A stretch of DNA of 64,000 nt. Source: Chitinibacter bivalviorum (lineage in GTDB: Bacteria > Pseudomonadota > Gammaproteobacteria > Burkholderiales > Chitinibacteraceae). The position numbers and the translations under genes are program-made. Shown piece by piece: positions 1 through 8,012 of the stretch (position 1 is the first letter of the stretch; each line of letters starts with the position of its first letter). Below the pieces are notes generated by a model. That model had not been told where the DNA came from. It worked only from the letters and a program-made list of their open reading frames with translations, and searched no databases. Location: assembly GCF_013403565.1 (NCBI RefSeq), contig NZ_CP058627.1:1550001-1614000 (forward strand), read 5' to 3'.

Positions 1-1658
1 TGACCGTGTATCGCGATCAGGAGTTTTCTAGCGATATTGGCAGTCGTGCCGTGCAGCGCATCAGCAATGTACGTGCACTACGCACCAGCCAATTTGCCGA
101 AGATGCCGGCCCACAAGCACACCCGATCCGGCCCGATGAATATCTGGAAATCAATAATTTCTACACGATGACCATTTACGAAAAAGGCAGCGAAGTCGTG
201 CGCATGTACGAAACTCTGCTCGGCCGTGATGGTTTCCGTAAAGGGATGGATCTGTATTTCAAGCGCCACGATGGTCAGGCGGTCACGTGCGATGATTTCC
301 GTGCGGCGATGGCCGATGCGAATCACGCCGATCTGGCGCAATTTGAGCGTTGGTATAGCCAAGCGGGTACACCAAGGGTATCTGCCCACACCGCCTACAA
401 CGCTGAAGCGCAGACATATACCCTCACTCTGACGCAGTCATGTGCAGCCACACCGGGCCAAAATGAAAAGCTACCATTCCATATCCCATTTGCACTCGGT
501 CTGATTGACCGCCGTGGGCAAGATCTGCCTTTGCAATTAGCGGATGAAGCCGCGCCACAGGGCACAACACGGGTGGTGCAACTACGCGAGGCGACGCAGA
601 GTTTCACCTTTATCAATGTGCCCTGCTTACCGACGCCGTCCTTGCTGCGTGATTTTTCCGCCCCCGTGATCCTTGAATATGATTACAGCGCTGATGAATT
701 GGTCTTTTTGATGGCCAACGACAGTGACGCTTTTGCACGCTGGGAAGCGGCCAATACCTTTGCCTGCCAACTGATCAAAACGTTGTACCAGAAAGACGCT
801 ACTTTGCCATTGGCAGCACCAGCGAGCTTTATCAGCGCATATAAAAAGCTACTGAGCAATGACAAGCTCGACCCCGCGCTGGTCGCGCTCATGCTGCAAT
901 TGCCTGAAGACAAATACCTACTTGAGCAACTGAATGACGTCGACCCCAGCCGCCTTGCGCTGGTGTGTCACAGCATCAAACAGCAAATCGCGCGTGAATT
1001 GCGCCAAGAGTTATTGGCCGTCTATCAAAAACTCAACGATGGCACACCGTATCGTTACGAAGGCGATCAAGTCGCACGTCGCAGCCTGAAAAACGTCTGT
1101 CTAGATTACTTGTCTGAGCTGGATGAAGCGATGATCTCCAGCCTGCTTTCCGATCAATATCGCAAAGCCGATAATATGACCGACCGACTCGCTGCGCTGA
1201 AAGCTTTGGTTAATCGGGATGGCGGTGAATCGCAGCTCGCGGACTTTGCCGCGCAATGGGCTGATGATGCACTGGTGATGGATAAATGGTTTACCTTGCA
1301 AGCGACCAGCCGCCGCCAAGGCGCGCTGAACCGCGTGCAGAGCCTATTGAATCATCCTGCGTTTTCGCTGAAAAACCCGAATAAGGTGCGCGCACTGATT
1401 ACGTCATTCTGCGTACTCAATCTGCAGCATTTCCATGCGGCTGACGGCTATGCCTACGCTTTTGCGGCAGAAAAAATCATCGAGCTCGACGCCATCAACC
1501 CGCAAATCGCCGCCCGATTGGCCAGCTGCTTTAACCGCTGGACCAAAGTCGAACCATCGCGCCGTGAGCTGATGAAGCAAGAGCTGGAGCGCATCCGCGA
1601 TCATCAGGGCTTGTCGTCAGATACGTTTGAGATTGTGAGCAAGGCATTGGCAGCCTAA
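1..1658 (+). CDS. pepN: Aminopeptidase N, 3' part (5' end outside window)
   Basis: M1-family zinc aminopeptidase that trims N-terminal residues from cytoplasmic peptides. The window opens inside the gene: the frame is already open at base 3, so the zinc-binding HExxH region lies to the left. The visible part begins with VYRDQEFSSDIGSRAV, which in enterobacterial PepN follows the zinc site. It then contains YEKGSEVVRM, whose Tyr is the transition-state-stabilising residue of the family, a beta domain, and a long helical C-terminal domain. About 550 residues are seen of the usual ~870. The GTG at base 6 is an internal Val codon, not a start. The stop is followed by a strong terminator shared with convergent hslO. 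Confidence 0.96.
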   Translation, partial: TVYRDQEFSSDIGSRAVQRISNVRALRTSQFAEDAGPQAHPIRPDEYLEINNFYTMTIYEKGSEVVRMYETLLGRDGFRKGMDLYFKRHDGQAVTCDDFRAAMADANHADLAQFERWYSQAGTPRVSAHTAYNAEAQTYTLTLTQSCAATPGQNEKLPFHIPFALGLIDRRGQDLPLQLADEAAPQGTTRVVQLREATQSFTFINVPCLPTPSLLRDFSAPVILEYDYSADELVFLMANDSDAFARWEAANTFACQLIKTLYQKDATLPLAAPASFISAYKKLLSNDKLDPALVALMLQLPEDKYLLEQLNDVDPSRLALVCHSIKQQIARELRQELLAVYQKLNDGTPYRYEGDQVARRSLKNVCLDYLSELDEAMISSLLSDQYRKADNMTDRLAALKALVNRDGGESQLADFAAQWADDALVMDKWFTLQATSRRQGALNRVQSLLNHPAFSLKNPNKVRALITSFCVLNLQHFHAADGYAYAFAAEKIIELDAINPQIAARLASCFNRWTKVEPSRRELMKQELERIRDHQGLSSDTFEIVSKALAA

Positions 1659-1681
1659 ACAAACTAAGCAGTACTGAAAAC

Positions 1682-1712
1682 AAAAAAGCCAGTGCAATTG
1701 CACTGGCTTTTT
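1682..1712. terminator. Bidirectional rho-independent terminator, pepN / hslO
   Basis: Near-perfect palindrome with arms AAAAAGCCAGTGCAA and TTGCACTGGCTTTTT. It gives a GC-rich stem with a U tract on either strand. It lies between the convergent ends of pepN (plus) and hslO (minus), so it can serve both. Confidence 0.9.
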
Positions 1713-1748
1713 CTTTAGCTAAATACTTAATTTGGCCACTTACCAAGA

Positions 1749-1796
1749 GGTATTAATCTCAATAGATTACCGATAAAGGCTTGCAGCCCAATACCC
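1749..1796. repeat. GGGTAT/ATACCC intergenic repeat, copy 1
   Basis: A 48-bp AT-rich stretch that in reverse complement begins GGGTATTGGGCTGCAAG and ends AATACC. It abuts the hslO stop codon. It shares ends and length with copies at 5704, 19753, 50121, 57395, 58919 and 62012. This is one of the more diverged copies. Confidence 0.5.
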
Positions 1797-2675
1797 TTAC
1801 TGCAAAGTTGCGGAACCTGCGCCTTCGCTGCCGCTATACAGCACGCCAATATCCACCGGATCAAAGGTGTATTCTTTACCGCAGAAATCACACACGACAT
1901 GCACATGGCCACGCTCGGCGATGACTTCGTCAACTTCATGGCGTTCCATTAATTTGATCATGCCACCAACGCGTTCACGTGAGCAGGTGCAGGCAAAACG
2001 CAGGCTAGCAGGGTCAAACACGCGGGCGCTGTCTTCGTGGAATAAGCGATACAAAGTTTCGCGTGGCTCAAGCTGGAGCAATTCTTCGGCCTTGACTGTA
2101 TCGGCCAGCGTCACCAGATGCTCCCAGGTGTTTTCCTGATCGTCCTGCGCTGGCATTTTTTGCAGCATCATGCCTGCTGCAATACCGTCTTCGCAGGCCA
2201 GCCACAAGCGCGTATCGAGCTGCTCAGAATGCGTCATGTAATGCTCGATAATCTGCGCCACACTTTGGCCCACTTCCATCCCAACCACGCCTTGATACGC
2301 TTCGCCCACGGTGGGGTCGAGCGTAATCATAAAGCGACCACGACCAAGTAATTCAGCCACCGAGGCTTTTTCATCGAATGCGCCGATTTTTTCCGCATCC
2401 CAACGCGCTGTCGCCCGCAGGGTATTTTGGCTCGTCACTTCGACCACGAGCAATTGCAAAGCACCCATGCCCTGCATTTGCATAATCAAGGTGCCGTCAA
2501 ATTTGAGCATCGCCGACAGCAGCGCACCCGCCGCCATCAGCTCGCCGATACGGCTTTTGAGCACTTCGGGGTAATCGTGGCGCGCCAGCACTTCTTTGTA
2601 GGTTGCGTCGAGTTTGACCATTTCGCCACGCACTGGCGCTTTATCAAACAGGAATCGCTCTAATACATCTTTCAT
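1797..2675 (-). CDS. hslO: Redox-regulated chaperone Hsp33
   Basis: Hsp33 is a cytoplasmic holdase chaperone activated by oxidative (HOCl, peroxide plus heat) unfolding. The 292-residue protein has the usual length. The C-terminal zinc switch is intact: Cys229-x-Cys231 (FACTCSRERV) and Cys262-x-x-Cys265 (VVCDFCGKEY), the CxC...CxxC layout that holds zinc when reduced and forms disulfides when oxidised. The N-terminal substrate-binding domain is typical (DYPEVLKSRIGELMAA, LDPTVGEAYQGVV). It is transcribed away from pepN, and the BPH gene lies upstream on the same strand with a 56-bp gap holding a possible promoter. The ATG at 2675 gives the expected N-terminus. Confidence 0.96.
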   Translation of the reverse strand: MKDVLERFLFDKAPVRGEMVKLDATYKEVLARHDYPEVLKSRIGELMAAGALLSAMLKFDGTLIMQMQGMGALQLLVVEVTSQNTLRATARWDAEKIGAFDEKASVAELLGRGRFMITLDPTVGEAYQGVVGMEVGQSVAQIIEHYMTHSEQLDTRLWLACEDGIAAGMMLQKMPAQDDQENTWEHLVTLADTVKAEELLQLEPRETLYRLFHEDSARVFDPASLRFACTCSRERVGGMIKLMERHEVDEVIAERGHVHVVCDFCGKEYTFDPVDIGVLYSGSEGAGSATLQ

Positions 2676-2710
2676 TATTTAAACCTTAGGCTGCTACAGA
2701 GTTGGCGCGC

Positions 2711-2716
2711 ATTATA
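2711..2716 (-). promoter_or_regulatory. Candidate -10 box of hslO
   Basis: A perfect TATAAT on the minus strand, 36 bases before the hslO start. No good -35 hexamer lies at 16-18 bp spacing, so this is only a tentative promoter. Confidence 0.35.
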
Positions 2717-2731
2717 CCTGCTCAACACGCC

Positions 2732-3304
2732 TCATTCTTTCTGCACTTTTGTTAATTGATAACTGGTCATCGGCAAGCTGGAGCTCACGTCAAAGGCACA
2801 ACCGGCTTCTACGCCCACTTTGGCCAACGCTACAGCGTCGAGTTGATCGTAAAGCACATGCATCGCGCCAATCGCAAAATCGCGCCCGCTACCCATCGCC
2901 CAGAAACGCTGAAATTCATACACTTCGCGCAAGCTATACACGCCAAAAATGCCGTACTGATTGGCGACCAAGACGGTCATCTGGCTCGACTCGTAGGGGT
3001 CGTCTTCTTCCTCATCTGGTTTGAGGAAAAAATCTTCTTTGAGCTTGGTATGCAGTTTGCGGAATGATTCAAAGATGGCGGCACGGCTCGAAAAATCAAG
3101 GTTCTTAATTTTTTTCAGCGCCGATTGCAGCACCAGATCGTGGGCTGCGCTGCCACAAATGGCGAAATAACTACCTTCGTGTTCGAATATTTTATTCCAG
3201 CGCGCATCATCTACCGCGCCCAAACGCATATCGCCAAAGGTCGATTGGCTGTCGGCCGCAATCGCAATCTGGCCGTCTTTATGAACTACGACTACCGTGG
3301 TCAT
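2732..3304 (-). CDS. Betaproteobacterial proteasome homologue (BPH), HslV-like Ntn hydrolase
   Basis: A 190-residue proteasome-beta-type protein. Removal of Met1 would expose Thr2 as N-terminal nucleophile (MTTVVVVHKDGQIAIAAD). Asp18 and a Lys near 38 (RWNKIFE) match the catalytic Asp17/Lys33 of proteasome subunits, and WAMGSGRDFAIGAM matches the GSG loop. It resembles HslV (starting MTTIVxVRxNG) but differs in the region after Asp18 and carries an acidic insert (LKPDEEEDDPYESS). Family knowledge: BPH proteins form double-ring particles, and no ATPase partner has been assigned. No hslU lies nearby. The only neighbour on the same strand is hslO. The physiological substrate is unknown. Confidence 0.85.
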   Translation of the reverse strand: MTTVVVVHKDGQIAIAADSQSTFGDMRLGAVDDARWNKIFEHEGSYFAICGSAAHDLVLQSALKKIKNLDFSSRAAIFESFRKLHTKLKEDFFLKPDEEEDDPYESSQMTVLVANQYGIFGVYSLREVYEFQRFWAMGSGRDFAIGAMHVLYDQLDAVALAKVGVEAGCAFDVSSSLPMTSYQLTKVQKE

Positions 3305-3540
3305 ATTCTGCTTCCGCTTTCTTTACACGCAAAGATGCAAGTCTGCGGCGAGCTCTACTGGCTCGTCAACTTCGTCATGTGATCTGACTAAATCGCGTCT
3401 CACCCATTTTCATCCCGCAAGCCAAAACCATTAATCGGCAATATTTACACTTCATCCATGCTATGTGCATTTCATCGCACTGTTCAGCCCACTTGCTGGT
3501 GCCTCACTAAAGTAACGATATCGACAAAGGGGCACACACA

Positions 3541-4287
3541 ATGTCAGCACTAGAGATCAAACAACTCAATAAACATTACCAGCTCGATGCCATTCGCGTT
3601 CCGGCGCTGATCGACATCAATCTGAACATCGCACCGCAGCGCTTTACCGTGCTGTCCGGCCCTTCGGGTAGCGGCAAAACCACCTTACTCAATCTGATCG
3701 GCTGCATCGATCGCCCAGATTCAGGCGAGATCATTATTGCTGGGCAACAGGTGAAACAACTGAGCGATGACGCCTTGGCTGATTTTCGCTCGCGGCACAT
3801 TGGATTCATCTTCCAGAATTTCAATTTGCTGCCGGTACTCACTGCGTATGAAAACATCGAGTACCCACTGCTGCTCGCCAAAGTGCCTGCAGCCAAACGC
3901 AAAGCGCGCATTCTCTCGCTGCTCGACGCAGTGGGTTTGAGTGACAAAGCTCGCAATTTACCCGGCCAACTTTCCGGGGGTCAGCGCCAGCGTGTCGCGA
4001 TTGCCCGCGCCTTGGCCACCGAGCCGCAATGGGTGTTGGCCGATGAGCCCACCGCCAATCTCGACAGCCACACAGGGGCATCGATTATCGAGCTGATGCG
4101 CACCATGCAGCGTGACCTGAATGTGTCGTTTGTATTTTCATCACACGATCCGCAAGTGCTCGCCGCAGCCGATGACGCGATCTTTATCCACGATGGCCGA
4201 CTGGTCGAAACGGCAGCAGCGGGTGATGCACTCGCGGCGAAAACTGCAGCCATTAAAACAATCAGCACTCAACAGGTGGCAGCATGA
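3541..4287 (+). CDS. ABC transporter ATPase, LolD/MacB class
   Basis: A 248-residue nucleotide-binding subunit that would power the membrane permease encoded next. Visible motifs are Walker A GPSGSGKTT (40-48), Q-loop FQNFNLLPVL (91-100), signature LSGGQRQRVAIARAL (from 144), Walker B VLADEP with catalytic Glu169, D-loop ANLD and H-loop SSHDP. The Q-loop and sequence after Walker A are typical of the LolCDE/MacB branch, whose members move lipoproteins or transmit mechanical force across the envelope rather than importing solutes. GGGG before the ATG acts as a ribosome-binding site. The stop overlaps the permease start (ATGA). It is the first gene of a seven-gene run. Confidence 0.93.
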   Translation: MSALEIKQLNKHYQLDAIRVPALIDINLNIAPQRFTVLSGPSGSGKTTLLNLIGCIDRPDSGEIIIAGQQVKQLSDDALADFRSRHIGFIFQNFNLLPVLTAYENIEYPLLLAKVPAAKRKARILSLLDAVGLSDKARNLPGQLSGGQRQRVAIARALATEPQWVLADEPTANLDSHTGASIIELMRTMQRDLNVSFVFSSHDPQVLAAADDAIFIHDGRLVETAAAGDALAAKTAAIKTISTQQVAA

Positions 4288-5696
4288 ATACGCTCTCTCT
4301 CGCTTGGCGCAATCTATTGCGCAACCGCCGTCGTTCAATGACGACGCTACTGGCAATGGTCATTGGTGTGATCGCCATCCTGCTGTTTGGCGGCTACAGC
4401 GGAAATATCAATCTGGGGCTGCAAACTGGGTTTGTGCGCAGCAGCGGGCATTTGCAAATCCAGCACACCGATTATTTCCTCTACGGCACGGGTAATCCGG
4501 CTGCGTACGGCATTCGCGATTATCAACGTGTGATTGATGTGGTGAAAAAAGACCCTGTCCTCGCGCCGATGCTGACCGTTGTCACCCCGACACTGAGTTT
4601 GGGCGGCATTGCGGGCAACTTCGCCGCCGGTGTGTCGCGCACCGTGATCGGTAGTGGCGTAGTAGTCGATGAACAAAACCAAATGCGCTTGTGGAACGAC
4701 TATCAGTTTCCCGGCGAAGCCAAATTACTCGCCTTAACCGGCACCAGCAAAAATGCCGCCACCATCGGGACAGGCGTCGCGCGCGTTTTGCAACTGTGCG
4801 GCCCTTTGGCTGTGAAAAACTGCCCCCAAGCACAAACCAAGGTCTCACAAACCAAGGCCGCAGACCAAAATGCGGCCGCCGCACCCGATGACATTACGGC
4901 GTTGTCTGAGCAATCTGCGCAAGACGCGCCAGCGAAACGCAGCGTATTCCCGCAAATCGAATTGCTGGCGGCCAATGCGCACGGCGCGCCCAATGTTGCG
5001 GCGCTGGAAGTGGTGAAAGCCGAGAGCAAAGGTGTCAAAGAGCTCGATGATCTGGCGGTGACGCTGCATTTATCGCAAGCGCAGAAATTGGTGTACGGCG
5101 GCGATGTACCACAAGTCACCGCAATTGCCTTGCAACTGAAACACAGCAGCCAAATCTCGGCGGCGCAAGCGCGGCTGGATGAGCTAATCAAAACCCAATT
5201 CAAAGACATGGCGCTGGAAGTGCACGATTACGCCACGCTCAACCCCAGCTACGGCCAAATCACCGGCATGTTTGCTGCGATTTTCAGCTTTATCTCATTG
5301 CTGATCGGCGCGATTGTGCTATTCACCGTCGGCAATACGATGAGCATGGCCGTGGTTGAGCGTACCGTCGAAATCGGTACCTTGCGCGCCATTGGCTTGC
5401 GCCGCAGCGGGATCCGCCGGCTCTTTGTATGCGAAGGCGTATTGCTCGGCATGGTCGGCGCAGCGCTGGGGGTGGCGCTGGCTTTGGCCGCGGCGTATCT
5501 GGTCAATCACAGTGGCATGACGTGGATGCCGCCGGGTAACACCGAGCCCGTGCCGCTGACGGTGCGCGTGTGGGGTGAAATGCGCATGATCACCACCACC
5601 GCAATTGGCTTGTTGGTCGTCGCTGCGATTTCCGCGTGGTGGCCAGCTCGCCGCGCGGCGCAATTGAATATTGTTGATGCTTTAAGACACGTTTAA
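4284..5696 (+). CDS. FtsX/MacB-type ABC permease
   Basis: A 470-residue inner-membrane permease. One N-terminal membrane helix (MTTLLAMVIGVIAILLFGGY) is followed by a long MacB-type periplasmic domain (about 40-325). Three C-terminal helices form the FtsX domain (IFSFISLLIGAIVLFTVGN, VLLGMVGAALGVALALAA, AIGLLVVAAISAWW), ending in the typical PARRAAQLNIVDALRHV. Only one permease is encoded, so a homodimer is expected. The periplasmic domain carries an Ala/Gln/Lys-rich low-complexity insert around 185-235. The start overlaps the ATPase stop by 4 bases, so the two are translationally coupled. Cargo is not evident from sequence; the LolA-like and outer-membrane genes downstream suggest a lipid or lipoprotein (inference). 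Confidence 0.9.
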   Translation: MNTLSLAWRNLLRNRRRSMTTLLAMVIGVIAILLFGGYSGNINLGLQTGFVRSSGHLQIQHTDYFLYGTGNPAAYGIRDYQRVIDVVKKDPVLAPMLTVVTPTLSLGGIAGNFAAGVSRTVIGSGVVVDEQNQMRLWNDYQFPGEAKLLALTGTSKNAATIGTGVARVLQLCGPLAVKNCPQAQTKVSQTKAADQNAAAAPDDITALSEQSAQDAPAKRSVFPQIELLAANAHGAPNVAALEVVKAESKGVKELDDLAVTLHLSQAQKLVYGGDVPQVTAIALQLKHSSQISAAQARLDELIKTQFKDMALEVHDYATLNPSYGQITGMFAAIFSFISLLIGAIVLFTVGNTMSMAVVERTVEIGTLRAIGLRRSGIRRLFVCEGVLLGMVGAALGVALALAAAYLVNHSGMTWMPPGNTEPVPLTVRVWGEMRMITTTAIGLLVVAAISAWWPARRAAQLNIVDALRHV

Positions 5697-5703
5697 CCAG
5701 CAT

Positions 5704-5750
5704 GTATAGCCTTGCAGACATTGATCCAAAATGATTACAAGGCTATACCC
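5704..5750. repeat. GGGTAT/ATACCC intergenic repeat, copy 2
   Basis: 47 bp between the permease and the small membrane-protein gene. Outer arms TATAGCCTTG and CAAGGCTATA pair perfectly, so the RNA can fold. In reverse complement it reads GGGTATAGCCTTGTAATCAT, close to copies 3 and 5. It sits inside an operon and does not prevent readthrough in any obvious way (no U tract). Confidence 0.6.
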
Positions 5751-5765
5751 TTACAGGAGAATGTC

Positions 5766-5966
5766 ATGTTCCATTCAATTATTCTGGTCTTACTCGGTGC
5801 AGCTTTCCTCGGCCATAACCTGGGCTGGTGGCCTAATCTCTACACCCTGTTGAGTCTGTGGTGGCCGCTGATTTTGATCGTGGTTGGTATTGCTGGTTTG
5901 AGCGGTTTGCGTACGCCACGTTGCGGCAAGAAATCGCGTTATACGCACGAGCAAGGAGAAAACTAA
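5766..5966 (+). CDS. Small membrane protein, LiaI/LiaF-like transmembrane region
   Basis: A 66-residue protein with two closely spaced hydrophobic segments (FHSIILVLLGAAFLGHNLGW and a second stretch around LWWPLILIVVGIAGL) and a short basic tail with one Cys. The pattern NLGWWP...LWWPLILI(V/I)xG is that of the LiaI/LiaF-like transmembrane domain often found in envelope-stress proteins. The ATG at 5766 is chosen because AGGAGA lies 7 bases upstream; an in-frame codon at 5712 would fall inside the repeat copy. The stop overlaps the next start (TAATG). Its role is unknown, but its place between permease and LolA-like genes suggests an accessory subunit. Confidence 0.75.
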   Translation: MFHSIILVLLGAAFLGHNLGWWPNLYTLLSLWWPLILIVVGIAGLSGLRTPRCGKKSRYTHEQGEN

Positions 5967-6745
5967 TGTTGCGCCCTACTCTACTGGCGATCAGTTCGCT
6001 CTTTGTTTCGATCAGCATTTATGCCACGCCGACGGCACAAAGCCTGCTGGCCGCCAGCGATGCGATTCGTAACCCTGATCAATCATTTGGCCTGACCAAT
6101 ACGCTGATCGAATACCGCGATGGCAAGCAAACCGATACGTCAACGTTGGCGATCTACGCGCGGGCCGACAGTCAAAGCGGGCAATTTCGCAATCTAATCC
6201 GCTTTGTTTCTCCGCAGCGCGATGCGGGAAAATTGCTACTCAAAAATGGCAATGATCTATGGTTTTACGACCCCGCCAGCAAAGCCAGCGTGCGGATCTC
6301 GCCGCAACAACGGCTGCTAGGTCAGGCGGCCAATGGCGACGTGGTGACGGTAAATTTGGCGCTCGATTACGATGCCAGCCTCGCCGGCGAAGAGGATATT
6401 CAAGATGGCGAACGGCAAAAACGCGCCAGCTATTTGCTGAACTTAAAAGCCAAAAATAATGAGGTCACTTACCATCGCATCGAGTATTGGATTGATCGCA
6501 GCAATAATCGCCCGATCAAGGCCAAGTTTTACTCCAGCAGTGATCGCCTGCTTAAAACGGCCTATTACCGGCATTTTCAAAAACAACTGGGGCAAGATCG
6601 CCCAACGGAAACGGTCATCATCGACGGGCTAGATCCAAAGTGGGTGACCGTGATGCGCAATAGTGACTTGGCATTTCGTGATGTACCCGAAAGTTGGTTG
6701 CAGCGCGACTATTTGCCACGCTTTAATCCCGAGCAGGCCAAATGA
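5966..6745 (+). CDS. LolA-like outer-membrane lipoprotein-sorting protein
   Basis: A 259-residue exported protein. The signal peptide (MLRPTLLAISSLFVSISIYA) ends near residue 20. The rest is a single domain of the LolA-like beta half-barrel type seen in proteins annotated as outer membrane lipoprotein-sorting protein: IRFVSPQRDAGKLLLKNGND, LWFYDPASKASVRISPQQRL and RIEYWIDRSNNRPIKAKFY are characteristic. Such proteins are periplasmic lipid/lipoprotein carriers, usually encoded with a transporter and an outer-membrane protein, as here. AAGGAG precedes the ATG at 5966, which overlaps the previous stop; the frame extends further upstream but without a signal peptide. Its end overlaps the next gene (ATGA). 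The ligand is unknown. Confidence 0.85.
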   Translation: MLRPTLLAISSLFVSISIYATPTAQSLLAASDAIRNPDQSFGLTNTLIEYRDGKQTDTSTLAIYARADSQSGQFRNLIRFVSPQRDAGKLLLKNGNDLWFYDPASKASVRISPQQRLLGQAANGDVVTVNLALDYDASLAGEEDIQDGERQKRASYLLNLKAKNNEVTYHRIEYWIDRSNNRPIKAKFYSSSDRLLKTAYYRHFQKQLGQDRPTETVIIDGLDPKWVTVMRNSDLAFRDVPESWLQRDYLPRFNPEQAK

Positions 6746-8004
6746 CAACGCCATCACGCCTGAGCCAGCTCGCGATCATCATCGCTCTAGCGACTTATTG
6801 GCCAACCATCAGTTTTGCCGACGATCTGGATGCGCTGAGTCTGGCTGACAGCGCCCCCACGGAGGTGGTCAAAGCCAAAGAATGGCGATTATTCACTGAG
6901 GGTATGCTTGGCAATATCAATCAAAGAAATGATCAGGGCGATATACAGCAGGGGCGTATCTCGTTCGATCTGTATCTGGATCATTATTTCAATGCCGATG
7001 TCCATGCCGTATTCTCCGATCGCCTTGATCTGGATTGGGTGGGGGCTCAAAACTCGCAAATCAATACGTTTCGCGAAGGCTATCTGGGCTGGCAGGCCAC
7101 GCCCAATTTGATTGCCGATCTGGGGCGGATTAATCAACGTAATGGCATGGCGATGGGTTACAACCCGACCGACTATTTTAAAGTCGGTGCGATACGCTCG
7201 GTGGTATCGATCGCGCCGAGCAGCTTGCGGGAAAATCGCCTCGGTAGCGGCATGGTGCGTGGGCTATATCTGTGGAATACCGGCTCAGTGACGGCGATTT
7301 ATTCGCCCAAATTGGGCGACCATAGCCAAAACGCGCCATTTGCGCCTGATTTTGGCACTAGCAATCCGATTAATCGCTGGCAAGTGGCTTTGAGCCAGCA
7401 AATCACTTCCGGGCTTGCCCCACAATTATTGTTGTATGGGCAAGAAGGCCAGCCCGTGCAAATCGGGCTCAACGCCAGCGCACTCATCAATGATGCCCTG
7501 ACTGTGTATGGCGAATACAATGGGGGCCGCAGCACCAGCTTAGCGGCGCAAGCCTGGAACGAATCGGGCGCAGAGCGACAATATTATTCTCGTTTAGCGA
7601 CGGGGGCGACGTACACTTTTCCGGCCAATATTAGCCTGACGCTGGAATATCAATACAATGGCGCAGCCTTAAATCAGAGTGCTTGGCAGGCATTGGCCAG
7701 CCAAACTCAGGCGTACTGGCGCTATCGCAGCTATGTATTTAATGTGCAAGATATCCCGACACAGCACGGTATATTTGCCTATGCGAGCTGGAATGATGCG
7801 ATTTGGTCACATTTTGATCTTACAGGCATGTTTAAACATGATTTGGTCGATCAAAGTCATCAATATTGGCTAGAGGCGCGCTACCATTTCAAACAAGTCG
7901 ATTTAGCGCTGCAATATCTATATCAAACGGGCAGTGCGGGGAGCCAATTTGGGGCTCTACCTCAGCAGGCGAATCTGCAGGCACTCATTAAATATTATTT
8001 CTAA
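6742..8004 (+). CDS. Outer-membrane beta-barrel protein, function unknown
   Basis: A 420-residue protein with a signal peptide (cleavage expected near SFA-DDL, residue 26). The mature chain is rich in alternating aromatic/polar strands (FEWRLF-like N-terminus, YLGWQATPNLIADLG, YYSRLATGATYTF, LALQYLYQTG). It ends in ALIKYYF: a C-terminal Phe is the recognition signal of outer-membrane barrels for BAM. I do not recognise a named family; it resembles porin/alginate-export-like proteins only in general character. The start overlaps the LolA-like gene, so the two are translated together, which supports a shared envelope pathway with the ABC subunits. Confidence 0.75.
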   Translation: MTTPSRLSQLAIIIALATYWPTISFADDLDALSLADSAPTEVVKAKEWRLFTEGMLGNINQRNDQGDIQQGRISFDLYLDHYFNADVHAVFSDRLDLDWVGAQNSQINTFREGYLGWQATPNLIADLGRINQRNGMAMGYNPTDYFKVGAIRSVVSIAPSSLRENRLGSGMVRGLYLWNTGSVTAIYSPKLGDHSQNAPFAPDFGTSNPINRWQVALSQQITSGLAPQLLLYGQEGQPVQIGLNASALINDALTVYGEYNGGRSTSLAAQAWNESGAERQYYSRLATGATYTFPANISLTLEYQYNGAALNQSAWQALASQTQAYWRYRSYVFNVQDIPTQHGIFAYASWNDAIWSHFDLTGMFKHDLVDQSHQYWLEARYHFKQVDLALQYLYQTGSAGSQFGALPQQANLQALIKYYF

Positions 8005-8012
8005 GGATCATC

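Noticed and set aside
5712..5765. Upstream start giving an 84-residue version of the small membrane protein
   Set aside because: The extra 18 codons lie inside the repeat copy and have no ribosome-binding site; AGGAGA fits the ATG at 5766.
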